Shown here: positions 16,682 through 25,228 of the stretch, in pieces | Numbering within the stretch: the first letter of the stretch is position 1 | Layout of the letters: the number at the start of each line of letters is the position of its first letter | Assembly (NCBI RefSeq): GCF_900143055.1 | Contig: NZ_FRCW01000005.1 | Location: 269,202 to 333,201 of the forward strand | Reading direction: 5' to 3' | DNA: 64,000 bases | Origin: Fibrobacter sp. UWR3 | GTDB lineage: Bacteria > Fibrobacterota > Fibrobacteria > Fibrobacterales > Fibrobacteraceae | The notes under the pieces: generated by a model | What the model saw: the letters and a program-made list of their open reading frames with translations, nothing else | Database searches by the model: none | What the model was told of the DNA's origin: nothing | Position numbers and translations under genes: made by a program

Positions 16682-18247
16682 CTAGCCCTGAGATGTTTCC
16701 GCGAACTTGAGGTTCTCGTAGTTCTTCATCGCGAGGTTCAGGCGGTACTCGTTCGGGAAAAGGCACACGAGGTTTCGTTCCTTGTCCATCATGCAGTCCA
16801 TCGCGTATTCCTCGGCGAACTTGCCCATGTCCTTCTCGGGGCCAGACACCCAGCGGATTCCGTGGGCAGGAACGCGGTCCAGCGAAACATCGGCGCCGTA
16901 TTCGCTCTGCAGGCGGAACTTGAGCACGTCGAACTGCAACTCGCCCACCACGCCAATCACAGGTATTGCGGACTTGAGCGGTTCATAGAGCTGGGTAGCA
17001 CCTTCTTCGCTGAGTTCTGCAAGGCCCTTCGCCATCTGCTTACTCTTAAGCGGGTTCAGAAGCGTCACACGGGCAAAGTGTTCCGGAGCGAAGTCCGGAA
17101 TGCCCGTGAAGTTCATCTTCTCGCCATCAGTCAGCGTATCGCCGATGCGGAAAAGTCCCGGGTCATTGATACCCACGATGTCGCCCGCCCAGGCGTGGTC
17201 AATGACTTCCTTGTCCTTCGCAAGGAACGCCGTCGGAGCGGCCAGGCGAATTTCGCGGCCCGTGCGCACGTGGTAAACCTTCTCGCCACGGGTAAAGCTG
17301 CCCGAGCAGATGCGCAGGAACGCCGTGCGGTCACGGTGCTTGGGGTCCATGTTGGCCTGAATCTTGAACACGAACGCGCTGAAGGCATCTTCGTCGGGAT
17401 TCACCGGACGCTTGTCGGTCTCGCGCACCATCGGGGGCGGCGCAAGCTTGGCAAATGCGTTCAAGAGCTGACGCACGCCGAAGTTGTTCACCGCAGAACC
17501 GAAGAACACGGGGCACATCTCCCCCTTCAGGAACTTCTCGTGGTCAAACGGGTCCATACCACCGGTGACCATTTCGTATTCTTCCTTGAACTGTTCCACC
17601 CAGTTCTCGCCGCACATTTCCACAAGGCGCGGGTCATCCGGACCTTCCATCTGGATGATTTCCTGGTGGCCTTCTTCCTTGTTGAAGGTATGGAACGTAT
17701 TCTCAGCGATGGAATACACGCCCTTGAAAAGCTTACCCACGCCAATCGGGAGCGTAAACGGGGCCGTCTTGATGTGGAGCACGTTTTCAATCTGGTCGAG
17801 CAAGTCGAGCACATGGCGGCCATCGAGGTCCATCTTGTTGATGAACGTGATAATCGGGGTGTGGCGCATGCGGCACACGTCCATGAGCTTTATAGTCTGC
17901 TTTTCCACGCCGTTCACGCTATCGATAAGCACGAGGGCAGCATCCACGGCAGTCAGGGCGCGGTAGGTATCTTCACAGAAGTCCTGGTGCCCCGGGGTAT
18001 CGACGAGGTTGAACATGCAACCTTCGAACGGGAAATTCAAAACGGAAGAGGAAACCGAAATACCGCGCTGCTGCTCAATCTTCATCCAGTCACTCACGGT
18101 GTAGCTGCGGTTCGCCTTCGCGCGCACGTGGCCCGCCTCGCGGATGACGTTCCCGTACCACAGGAACTTCTCGGTAATGGTGGTCTTACCCGCGTCAGGG
18201 TGACTTACAATGGCGAAAGTGCGGCGTTTCTCGATTTCAGCGTTCAT
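16682..18247 (-). CDS. prfC: Peptide chain release factor 3
   Basis: 521 residues, a translational GTPase. G1 is 'SHPDAGKTTITEKFL', the switch region has 'QQRGISVSSSV', G3 is 'VDTPGHQDF', G4 is 'INKMD'. Domain II follows ('DKRPVNPDEDAFSAFVFKIQANMD'), and the RF3-specific C-terminal region includes 'VVGELQFDVLKFRLQSEYGADV'. RF3 recycles class I release factors after peptide release. Monocistronic by spacing; TATCTTTG at 18272-18279 is its probable promoter element. Confidence 0.96.
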   Translation of the reverse strand: MNAEIEKRRTFAIVSHPDAGKTTITEKFLWYGNVIREAGHVRAKANRSYTVSDWMKIEQQRGISVSSSVLNFPFEGCMFNLVDTPGHQDFCEDTYRALTAVDAALVLIDSVNGVEKQTIKLMDVCRMRHTPIITFINKMDLDGRHVLDLLDQIENVLHIKTAPFTLPIGVGKLFKGVYSIAENTFHTFNKEEGHQEIIQMEGPDDPRLVEMCGENWVEQFKEEYEMVTGGMDPFDHEKFLKGEMCPVFFGSAVNNFGVRQLLNAFAKLAPPPMVRETDKRPVNPDEDAFSAFVFKIQANMDPKHRDRTAFLRICSGSFTRGEKVYHVRTGREIRLAAPTAFLAKDKEVIDHAWAGDIVGINDPGLFRIGDTLTDGEKMNFTGIPDFAPEHFARVTLLNPLKSKQMAKGLAELSEEGATQLYEPLKSAIPVIGVVGELQFDVLKFRLQSEYGADVSLDRVPAHGIRWVSGPEKDMGKFAEEYAMDCMMDKERNLVCLFPNEYRLNLAMKNYENLKFAETSQG

Positions 18248-18283
18248 AAAGAATCTCGTTTTTTACGCCGCCAAAGATAGAAA

Positions 18284-18350
18284 AAATGTGAAGTGTGAAG
18301 TGTGAAGTGTGAAATTAATCATCACACATTACACACCCCACATTACTCAT
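18284..18350. repeat. Inverted heptamer-repeat array
   Basis: Left arm AATGTGA/AGTGTGA repeated four times, right arm ATCACACATTACACACCCCACATT; the arms are complementary in register. Confidence 0.8.
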
Positions 18351-18352
18351 CC

Positions 18353-18445
18353 GTGAGCCACAAGCTCCATGCGTTAAGCTGGAGCGGTGGCGAGAGCACG
18401 GGCAAACCGGAGGTTTCAATACCCGAACTTAGCCCGTGCGGTCAC
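18353..18445 (-). repeat. GACCGC...GCTCAC structured element, tandem copy 1
   Basis: Two tandem units of period 95 bases. This unit folds well: outer GTGA/TCAC, then GCACGGGC (from 18396) pairing with GCCCGTGC (to 18440), and local hairpins AAACC-ggag-GGTTT and GCTCCA...TGGAGC. The shape suggests a structured RNA or a structured mobile repeat. Confidence 0.65.
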
Positions 18446-18447
18446 CT

Positions 18448-18542
18448 GTGAGCCACAAGCTCCATGCGTTAAGCTGGAGCGGTGGCGAGAGCGAGTGAGA
18501 AACCGGAGGTTTTATCACCCGAAACGACGAACGAGCGGTCAC
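18448..18542 (-). repeat. GACCGC...GCTCAC structured element, tandem copy 2
   Basis: Same arrangement as copy 1, identical in the GCTCCA/TGGAGC hairpin but with different outer-stem sequence. The stop codon of the SprT-like gene (18539-18541) lies within it. Confidence 0.65.
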
Positions 18543-19351
18543 AACTCTTTGTGCCGGTGCATGGCGCGAATGTTTTTCGGGAGCACTTCCTTGTGCCAGC
18601 GAATCCACTCGTCGTAGTATATGTACTGGCGTTCGCGCTGCCTAAAAATTCTTCCGTGAACCACGCGACGCCCGTTCTTTTCTTCCACCGGGATAACAAT
18701 ATGCAGGCATTCGTGATAGACCACACCCGCCACTGCATACAACGGGCAGTTCGCCGCATCGTAGCCCCTGCTGATGCTAATCAGGTGGAACTCCTCGCCC
18801 GTTATCGGGTCCTTGCGCAGGGAATGGAAACTGAGGCCCCCCACACGGTTGCTCCAGGTAATGCGACACTTGAGCAGCTCGTCGAAATACGTATGGTTTA
18901 TCGCTTCCAGAACCTGATTGAGGTCGAAGTAACGCCCCCTGGGGTTAATGGGCGGGAGCCTTCCCGTACTTTCGAGCGGAGCCTTCCCCTTGTCTACAAG
19001 CACCTGGTCCACCGCTTCCCAGAAGCGCGTCACCAAATCCTTGATAATAGCCTTGTTCTTCTGCGTCTTGCGGCGTATCGCATGCTCTGCCCATTCTGCG
19101 GCAAGCTCGCGCGCATCAGCAAACTCAGGCGTTTCCATGTACGAAGGGAGCAATACCTCGGGGTGGCCGAACAGGAAGTTCGCCTTGCACCGGATGCTCC
19201 TTTTCAAACGTGAATTGTACTTGAAGTGCACGAGCCCGTTCGCAGAGCACTTCGACTTGCGGATAGGCGGCGCAGGAGCGATATCCGGAGCGGGAGCCCC
19301 GAACAAGTCCATCTGCCCGAACAGGTCGAGCTGTCCGTTCTCTTCTATCAC
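18539..19351 (-). CDS. SprT/Spartan-like metalloprotease with two sliding-clamp-binding motifs
   Basis: 270 residues. Residues 7-11 are QLDLF and 13-17 are QMDLF, matching the bacterial beta-clamp-binding pentapeptide QL[SD]LF. After a Pro-rich linker and a basic helical region, residues 145-245 look like an SprT domain: 'LNQVLEAINHTYFDELL', 'ITWSNRVGGLSF', then the zinc site HECLH (213-217) and a third His at 232 in 'VHGRIF'. Eukaryotic Spartan cleaves DNA-protein crosslinks and binds PCNA; the same logic is inferred here. It overlaps the upstream cysteine-cluster gene by four bases. Proteolytic activity is not proven by sequence. Confidence 0.8.
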   Translation of the reverse strand: MIEENGQLDLFGQMDLFGAPAPDIAPAPPIRKSKCSANGLVHFKYNSRLKRSIRCKANFLFGHPEVLLPSYMETPEFADARELAAEWAEHAIRRKTQKNKAIIKDLVTRFWEAVDQVLVDKGKAPLESTGRLPPINPRGRYFDLNQVLEAINHTYFDELLKCRITWSNRVGGLSFHSLRKDPITGEEFHLISISRGYDAANCPLYAVAGVVYHECLHIVIPVEEKNGRRVVHGRIFRQRERQYIYYDEWIRWHKEVLPKNIRAMHRHKEL

Positions 19352-20100
19352 CCGAGCACTCCTTCATACGCATTCAAGGACAGGAGCCCCCCGAAATAGC
19401 TTTCCGGGAGTTCCAGCCCCGCATAGTGTTCCGAGAGGTCCACCAGCGACTGTTCGATGTTGTCGGGCAAGTAGACGATGTAGCTTTCGTTCCTTTCCGT
19501 CTGCAAGTGTTCCGGAGTGCAATAGCACGGGTCCGTCTGGCTAAAGTACATACGGCACGAAACCGGGCGCGAAGCATACACGCCGCAGTCGCCCTTCCTG
19601 TCCGAAAACGGGCACGGGCGCCACTGTTCAAAATAATCGTGCAGGGCGTGGTCTTCCGCATCGTCCTCGGAACCAATCGTTTCAAGCCGATTTTCAAACA
19701 AACTATTAAACAGGTCGGAACGAGACTGACACATTTCCATTACAGAAATAAAGTCTTCGCGTTCGCGCAGTTCCGTGTAGAGCGAAATCAGTTCAAACGG
19801 TTCTACCGACATGGGGTAATGATGGCAGCAGTTGCCGCACGCGGGCCTGCACTGGATAGGCTTTTCCTGTTGCGGGAGAACCGCCTTCAGGTAAAGGTCG
19901 TAGGCCCTGTGGTACTCCCCTGCAAACGAGATAATGTTCGGCAGTTCGTCTTTTAAGTTGTCTGGACCGATGGCGTACGTCCGGCCAAATTTTGCAGCGA
20001 CCTTGTCGAGACGGTCGATTTCTGAGCCCAAAAGGGAGCCCATCCGCATCTCGGCGATCTTGTAGGAGCGCGTGGGTAAATAGTCTCTGCAAAGTTCCAT
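19348..20100 (-). CDS. YkgJ-family cysteine-cluster protein
   Basis: About 250 residues from the ATG at 20100 (a TTG at 20109 is also in frame). The conserved core is 'CRPACGNCCHHYPMSV' and, later, 'GDCGVYASRPVSCRMY' plus 'CYC'. This is the CxxCxxCC...C pattern of the YkgJ zinc- or iron-binding family, whose members have no firm function (some are linked to Fe-S or rRNA/tRNA modification). It is the first gene of a two-gene operon with the Spartan-like protease. TATATTTG at 20107-20114 with TTGCCA 18 bases upstream is its likely promoter; the leader is very short. Confidence 0.85.
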   Translation of the reverse strand: MELCRDYLPTRSYKIAEMRMGSLLGSEIDRLDKVAAKFGRTYAIGPDNLKDELPNIISFAGEYHRAYDLYLKAVLPQQEKPIQCRPACGNCCHHYPMSVEPFELISLYTELREREDFISVMEMCQSRSDLFNSLFENRLETIGSEDDAEDHALHDYFEQWRPCPFSDRKGDCGVYASRPVSCRMYFSQTDPCYCTPEHLQTERNESYIVYLPDNIEQSLVDLSEHYAGLELPESYFGGLLSLNAYEGVLG

Positions 20101-20106
20101 TGAGCA

Positions 20107-20138
20107 CAAATATATCTACTATGAGCCCTTTTTGGCAA
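20107..20138 (-). promoter_or_regulatory. Promoter of the YkgJ-Spartan-like operon
   Basis: TTGCCA, 18-base spacer, TATATTTG on the minus strand, ending only 7 bases before the ATG, so the leader would be nearly absent. Confidence 0.55.
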
Positions 20139-20256
20139 TTTTTTACCGAAAAAAGCGAATTTACTACCAAAAAAAGCCACCCCAAGACACCCCCGCGTTT
20201 TTTTTCGAACAAAGAAAGTTATTTTTTGCTTATTGAATTCCCTAGGGAACCGCTCT

Positions 20257-21543
20257 ATGAAACGTATTAAAAAACTTTGTCTGTACGCGGCCATCGCACT
20301 CTCGACAGGGATTGTTGGCTGCAACCTGTTCAATCCGACTGAATCGGCGAACATCGACTCGACCGACACGGATGCACTGACCTACGAAGGCTACATCCAT
20401 TTCCGCAATGCGGAGTACACCCTCGCCAGGGAATACTTCGAGCGCACGCTTGCCGTGGACTCCACCATCTCCGAGGCGTGGTACGGACTTGCAAAGAGCG
20501 TCCTGAACCAGCAGAAGCTGAACGTGTTCGAAATGCTCAAGTACGCAAACAGCAAGGACGGTCAAAGTGCGTTCATGACCATGGACGATTCCACCGCCAA
20601 CCACTACAAGTCCGGTATCGATTCCGTGATGAAGGTCCTTATCCCGTTTATCGAGAGGGATACCACGGGCCGTACCGACGGCAAGGTGACGTTCAAGACC
20701 ATCTCGGCCAGCTACACGGTACTCCACCTCACCAAGGCGGCCCTTTTGCTCAGGAGCAACGCTCAGGACCTGACCAAGCTGTTCAGTGTTTCCGGAACGT
20801 CAATCAACGTGGACTGGGCCTCCCTGAAGGATGTCGGCGAGAAGTCTGTTGAACTGTTCGAGACCCTCGGCGACATCGGCGGCGCCATCAAGGCCGACCC
20901 GACCATCGCGACCGAGGTCATCCGCTCTTACGTACCCGAAGCGGCCCTCCTCAGCGACAGCGGCCTTACCGTCGCTACCGAGGCAATGGCTAGCTACATG
21001 GTCACGGCAAGCGAAGCCGTTACGAGCAACGAGGACGCCATTCTTGCTTACACGAGCATCGGCGACATGATTGACAGTGACGGCGACGGCTGCATCGACG
21101 AAGAAATTACGGACGGCTTCGACAACGACGGCGACGGCCTGGTTGACGAAGACATGCGCACCAACAAGGCTCTCGTTTACGAAACGGACTTCTTGCACCA
21201 CAAGCCCGGCCAGGTGGCATCCATCAAGACCGGCGAAGGCTACGAATACGTGGATATCGACGGGAACGGCACCCCCAACGACGATGCCGAAAGGACGTTC
21301 TTCAACCCGAGCTCCAACGACCGCGATGCCGTGGGCGACCATAGGATAGCCGCATTCGTCACCGGGTTTACCTGGAGTGCATCGGGCGACCAGCTCAAGC
21401 ATGCCATGGCCCTCGCCGCAAAGGATACCGACGTAAGCAACATCCAGTATCCTCTCCAGTGGCGCAAGGAAAACATCGGCGGATGCTGGAACAATTATAC
21501 GGAGGAGGCCTTCCTCAAGTGGTTTGAAGGGAGGAACAAGTAA
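20257..21543 (+). CDS. Lipoprotein with TPR-like and DxDxDG calcium-type repeats
   Basis: 428 residues from the ATG at 20257. The signal peptide ends in a lipobox ('TGIVGC'), so it is lipid-anchored. Residues about 40-80 resemble a tetratricopeptide pair ('YEGYIHFRNAEYTLAREYFE'). Near residue 275 are two acidic loops, 'DSDGDGCIDEE' and 'DNDGDGLVDED', like thrombospondin type-3 or EF-hand calcium loops. No enzyme motif. It is the first of four genes with touching or overlapping ends, all secreted; the next ATG shares one base with its stop codon. Confidence 0.8.
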   Translation: MKRIKKLCLYAAIALSTGIVGCNLFNPTESANIDSTDTDALTYEGYIHFRNAEYTLAREYFERTLAVDSTISEAWYGLAKSVLNQQKLNVFEMLKYANSKDGQSAFMTMDDSTANHYKSGIDSVMKVLIPFIERDTTGRTDGKVTFKTISASYTVLHLTKAALLLRSNAQDLTKLFSVSGTSINVDWASLKDVGEKSVELFETLGDIGGAIKADPTIATEVIRSYVPEAALLSDSGLTVATEAMASYMVTASEAVTSNEDAILAYTSIGDMIDSDGDGCIDEEITDGFDNDGDGLVDEDMRTNKALVYETDFLHHKPGQVASIKTGEGYEYVDIDGNGTPNDDAERTFFNPSSNDRDAVGDHRIAAFVTGFTWSASGDQLKHAMALAAKDTDVSNIQYPLQWRKENIGGCWNNYTEEAFLKWFEGRNK

Positions 21544-22796
21544 TGAAACGAGTTATTGCAACACTTCTTTCCCTCGGACTGGGAGCGGCGGTCTTTGCCG
21601 CAAAAGCACCGACCCACCATTCGCTCCGCGGCGAATCCATGGGTAACGCCCACGTGGCAGTGGTCGACGACAAGGAAGCCATCTATTATAACTACGCAGG
21701 CTTGAGCCAGATCAACCGCCTCGGTAACTACGACAAGCGCCCCGAACAGGGCTACTACCCGCGCAACTTCCTCGGTGATGCCCGCTTGAACATCGGCGGC
21801 GCGGGCCCGTTCGAGACCTACTTCTCCACCTACAACGTGGCGAAGGACCTCCAGAAGCTCTACCAGAACGTGAGCGATGCAGCAGCGGAAACCGGCATAG
21901 CCCAGAACACGCTCCTCATGGACACGCTCTCTAGCCACCCCGAGCTCATCCACAAGATTAACTCCTACGACCACAAGTACCTCACCATGAAGGTCAAGTT
22001 CGACGCGGAACTCGCCATCCACGGGTTCGGCGGTGCAGTCTGGGTCGACGGTAGTGTTGCCCCGTACCTGGACGGCGGCCTTATCCTCCCCTTCCTCGGC
22101 GTTGACACGTTCTACGTGGACGGCGTGGTGCAAGGCGGTTTCGCCTACGGGTTTACAGACAAGTTCTCCGTCGGTATCGGCGCGAAGGCTGCAAAGCGCC
22201 ACAAGGTGGAAGTCATTACGATTGACATTCTCAACTACGGCTCCCTGCAGGACACCCTCGAAGACCGCTACGACGACGCAACCCACAACATCTTTGACTT
22301 CAGCTCGATTTCTTTCGGTCTCGATTTCGGCGTGCTCTACCAGCTGACACGTGAATTCCGCGTGGGAGCATCGCTGCGCGACGTGTACTTCAAGGAACTC
22401 GCCGGCGACAAGATTACCCCGAACCTGAGCGTGGGCTTCAACTACAGCCCGAGATTCTTCAACAAGAACACGGCCTATGCCCGCAAGTTCAACTTCGCCT
22501 GCGACTTCGTAGATGCGATAAACGCCGACAAGAACTACAAGGCGCTATCACACCTGAACTTCGGCCTGGAAGTGGAACAGACGCTCCTTGCCTGGCCCGG
22601 CTACAACAACGAGCTCCGCGCACTGAGCCTGCGACTTGCCGGCGGTTTCAAGGGCGGTTACCCTTCTGCGGGCGTGAGCCTCGAACTGTTGCGCGTCGTG
22701 ACCCTCGAATTCGCGACCTGGGCAGAGGAACTCGGTTACTACACCGGCCAGGACGAAGAACGTATCTACATGGGCCAGATTAGCCTCGGATTCTAA
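21543..22796 (+). CDS. Outer-membrane beta-barrel protein (FadL/PorV-like)
   Basis: 417 residues. Signal peptide ends near 'AAVFAAKA'. The start of the mature protein ('SLRGESMGNAHVAVVDDKEAIYYNYAGLS') is the N-terminal pattern of OmpP1/FadL/PorV barrels. The rest alternates polar and aromatic residues, and the chain ends in Phe, a BAM-recognition feature. Substrate unknown; it is one of four co-transcribed envelope genes. Confidence 0.8.
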   Translation: MKRVIATLLSLGLGAAVFAAKAPTHHSLRGESMGNAHVAVVDDKEAIYYNYAGLSQINRLGNYDKRPEQGYYPRNFLGDARLNIGGAGPFETYFSTYNVAKDLQKLYQNVSDAAAETGIAQNTLLMDTLSSHPELIHKINSYDHKYLTMKVKFDAELAIHGFGGAVWVDGSVAPYLDGGLILPFLGVDTFYVDGVVQGGFAYGFTDKFSVGIGAKAAKRHKVEVITIDILNYGSLQDTLEDRYDDATHNIFDFSSISFGLDFGVLYQLTREFRVGASLRDVYFKELAGDKITPNLSVGFNYSPRFFNKNTAYARKFNFACDFVDAINADKNYKALSHLNFGLEVEQTLLAWPGYNNELRALSLRLAGGFKGGYPSAGVSLELLRVVTLEFATWAEELGYYTGQDEERIYMGQISLGF

Positions 22797-22811
22797 CCCC
22801 CGAGCTACATC

Positions 22812-23678
22812 GTGAGAGTGCTTAGGTCAATACGTATTGCGCTATTGCTTGCCGCAAGCGTTTTTGCCGACGACCTGATAATGGCGCCGCTATTTACCCC
22901 GCAGGCACTAATCGCAAAGCAAATCGCTCCGGGAACATCGAAGATTTTCTCCATCTCGAGCACGTTCGGCGGTTGCGACTCCTGCAACGTGAGCGGCAGG
23001 ACCGTGCAGAATACAGACCCGCCGGTACTTGTCGACGACGACATTTCGGGCAGTTCGTATTTCCGCATGGATATAACGCCCGTGAGCTACACGTGGCCCT
23101 CGACGGCAAATCCCGAAGGGGCGGAAAACTGGTCCGGGCATACCTTCGGGGGCGGATTTTTCCTGAACTTCCACTACGCCCTCCCCATCGAAGCGGGCGT
23201 TGCGCCTTCTGTTGTACAATGGTTTGGCCCCATCTACGTGGGCGCGTCTTACGAACTTTCTTTCGGGCGGTATTACGGCAAGGATAGCGACGGCGATACC
23301 GACTTCGACAAGACTAGGCACCTGTTTACCGGAGCCGCCAATTTCGGTGCGGGTTCGATGACGTTCATGAAATTCCACGGGCTCGGATTCGGCCTACACG
23401 GCGGCCTGCGACAGTTCCACATCGTGAGTGCGGGTTGTTCCGACTCCGAATCAGACGTTGTCGGCGCGTCCGAATGCACCGCCGATGGCAAGCAGTACCA
23501 CATCCAGGACTGGGTGTTCTATTACGGGATTGACTTTATCGGGTACACGAGCCTCCCCCTGCTGAAGGAGACAAACGGCAAGGGACACGCGGCATACTCC
23601 TTCACAATCGAGTCGGGCATTCGCACTGATGACCAGCGCCTGATGTACTGGGCACTGCAATGGAGCATTATGCTATGA
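22812..23678 (+). CDS. Secreted protein of unknown function
   Basis: 288 residues from a GTG start 15 bases after the previous stop. A signal peptide ('IRIALLLAASVFA') is visible. The mature part contains a CDSC pair ('GGCDSCNVSG'), aromatic strand-like segments and a C-terminal 'YWALQWSIML'. It may be a small outer-membrane barrel. Its stop overlaps the start of the next lipoprotein gene (ATGA). No family recognised. Confidence 0.7.
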   Translation: MRVLRSIRIALLLAASVFADDLIMAPLFTPQALIAKQIAPGTSKIFSISSTFGGCDSCNVSGRTVQNTDPPVLVDDDISGSSYFRMDITPVSYTWPSTANPEGAENWSGHTFGGGFFLNFHYALPIEAGVAPSVVQWFGPIYVGASYELSFGRYYGKDSDGDTDFDKTRHLFTGAANFGAGSMTFMKFHGLGFGLHGGLRQFHIVSAGCSDSESDVVGASECTADGKQYHIQDWVFYYGIDFIGYTSLPLLKETNGKGHAAYSFTIESGIRTDDQRLMYWALQWSIML

Positions 23679-24988
23679 TGTACCGACTGCTCACATTGCT
23701 TGCCGTAGTCTCGCTCCTTTCGGGTTGCAGTTCCATAATGCGTCCGCCTCCGGCCGCAGCCTTCATGGACACCTACAAGAGCGAAAAGTCGCTCAACATG
23801 GTTGGCGCATCGGGCTATGGCGGCGATATGCAGAACCGGAAAGAAGATATCGACAGTTACCACCAAATTAGCGAAGAGGAATGGTGGGTCGACGGACATT
23901 TCGCGCGATTCCTCAACGGAGGCTATTTTACGCTCGGGCTCGGCATGCAGAGCTTGACCGCCTTCATGCAGGGAGGTTTCGTTTCTCCCTACTTCGGGTT
24001 TAACGCGTGGAGCAACATGAATGCGCTGTTCATCCCGATGATAAAGGACGAAGACCGCGGATTCTGGAGCCACTATTCCGGCGGCGCGATGACGATCGAG
24101 CAGATTCCCGTAACGCAGAAATGGGCACTCGGCCTTACGCAGCACATATCGCGCAACGGCCGCGAAATATACAAGGTCACCACCGACAATGACGGCGGCG
24201 CACCCGCTTTTGACAAGCCCCGTCCCAAGTTCTACAAGGAAATGGGCGCAGGTCTCTACGGGCGATACAAGGGCGAAAAAGCAGCTTTCTCGCTCGAATT
24301 CCGCTACGGCCGCGACATCGATAACGACAACAACCGCTTTGCGCTCACCCTGAGTGTCTGGGGCTTCAGCAAGCCGTTCTTCTCGCCTCACGACTACATG
24401 AGAACGCAAGCCGAAGCGTATAACGAAAAGAGCGAAGGCATAAAGATTGGTTCTGTTTCCGATACCGTCGTCTACAATGTGAAGACAATGGATTCCGTCT
24501 ACAAGTCACCTTCAAGACTCATGCACAAGATACCCAACCGCTGGTTCAGTGTCCTGGATACCTCGAAGGTCATCTCCAAGGTTTACCCGCTTTCGCCCAT
24601 CGAGCACAGCATCTATTCCAACGGGATATGCTACGACGAATACGAACGTGAAGTTTGGCTCAGAAAAGACACAGACAACACCATTTTCGCAACCCCGATA
24701 GACAACATCGACTACTGCGAAGAGGCCGTGTTGAAATTCCCGTGGTCAACCGTGATTTTCGAAGGCCTGCTGTTTGGCGGGGCGTCCGGCTTGCTGCTCC
24801 ACAGTTTCGACGCGTTCCTTATCGGCGACCTCGTCGGCTCTACCGCATTCTGGGCTATTTTCAAGGCGGCAGACGTGAAGGTTCCGAAAAATCTCAAGGG
24901 TATATGCAAGTTGCAGCATTCCCCCGAAGAACTGGAAGAGTGGCTAAAGCAATACCCCTGCTACGATTCAAACGACAACGAATTCTAG
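23675..24988 (+). CDS. Lipoprotein of unknown function
   Basis: About 437 residues from the ATG pair at 23675/23678. The lipobox 'LLSGC' is followed by Ser-Ser. The body holds repeated aromatic strands and one hydrophobic Gly-rich stretch near the C-terminus ('IFEGLLFGGASGLLLHSFDAFLIGDLVGS'), possibly a membrane-inserted hairpin. It is the last gene of the envelope operon and converges on the ArfA-like gene with a 21-base overlap at the 3' ends. Confidence 0.7.
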   Translation: MMYRLLTLLAVVSLLSGCSSIMRPPPAAAFMDTYKSEKSLNMVGASGYGGDMQNRKEDIDSYHQISEEEWWVDGHFARFLNGGYFTLGLGMQSLTAFMQGGFVSPYFGFNAWSNMNALFIPMIKDEDRGFWSHYSGGAMTIEQIPVTQKWALGLTQHISRNGREIYKVTTDNDGGAPAFDKPRPKFYKEMGAGLYGRYKGEKAAFSLEFRYGRDIDNDNNRFALTLSVWGFSKPFFSPHDYMRTQAEAYNEKSEGIKIGSVSDTVVYNVKTMDSVYKSPSRLMHKIPNRWFSVLDTSKVISKVYPLSPIEHSIYSNGICYDEYEREVWLRKDTDNTIFATPIDNIDYCEEAVLKFPWSTVIFEGLLFGGASGLLLHSFDAFLIGDLVGSTAFWAIFKAADVKVPKNLKGICKLQHSPEELEEWLKQYPCYDSNDNEF

Positions 24989-25210
24989 GGCATTTCCCCA
25001 AACGACTTGAACAGCAAAAGGAAAATCCCCCGCGTCGGCGAGGGACTTCTTGTGTTTAAGGGTTCTCGAGTACTTTGTCTTGTCGCGGACAACCCTTGTC
25101 CGTAACGTGGCTCCGTTCTGGGAGCCGTCTATGCGTAGCGCTCGCATTCTTGCGCTTTCTGTTGCGGCATCGGCAACCTTGCCCGCCGCTTTCGCTCTGT
25201 TTTTAGCCAT
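24968..25210 (-). CDS. arfA: ArfA-like alternative ribosome-rescue factor; terminator inside the CDS
   Basis: 80 residues as read to the stop at 24968. The start ATG at 25210 has a near-perfect ribosome site (TAAGGAGG). The protein is small and basic. 'LRTRVVRDKTKYSRTLKHK' (36-54) matches the ArfA core R-x-R-V...Y-x-R-x-x-K-H. A hairpin with a U-rich tail (25044-25021) lies at codons 56-65, so most transcripts should end before the stop codon. That is how proteobacterial arfA is made: a non-stop mRNA whose product accumulates only when trans-translation fails. ArfA recruits RF2 to stalled ribosomes. The family call is by motif; N-terminal similarity is weak. Confidence 0.6.
   Translation of the reverse strand: MAKNRAKAAGKVADAATESARMRALRIDGSQNGATLRTRVVRDKTKYSRTLKHKKSLADAGDFPFAVQVVWGNALEFVVV
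25021..25044 (-). terminator. Intrinsic terminator within the ArfA-like CDS
   Basis: Minus strand: CCCTCGC, loop CGAC, GCGGGGG (one U-G pair), then ATTTTCCTTTT. It sits 50-75 bases before the annotated stop codon. Confidence 0.7.
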
Positions 25211-25228
25211 AGGGGCCTCCTTAAGGGG

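Noticed and set aside
18353..18542. Possible CRISPR array
   Set aside because: Only two units with a 95-base period, most of the unit conserved and no spacer pattern; no cas gene nearby.
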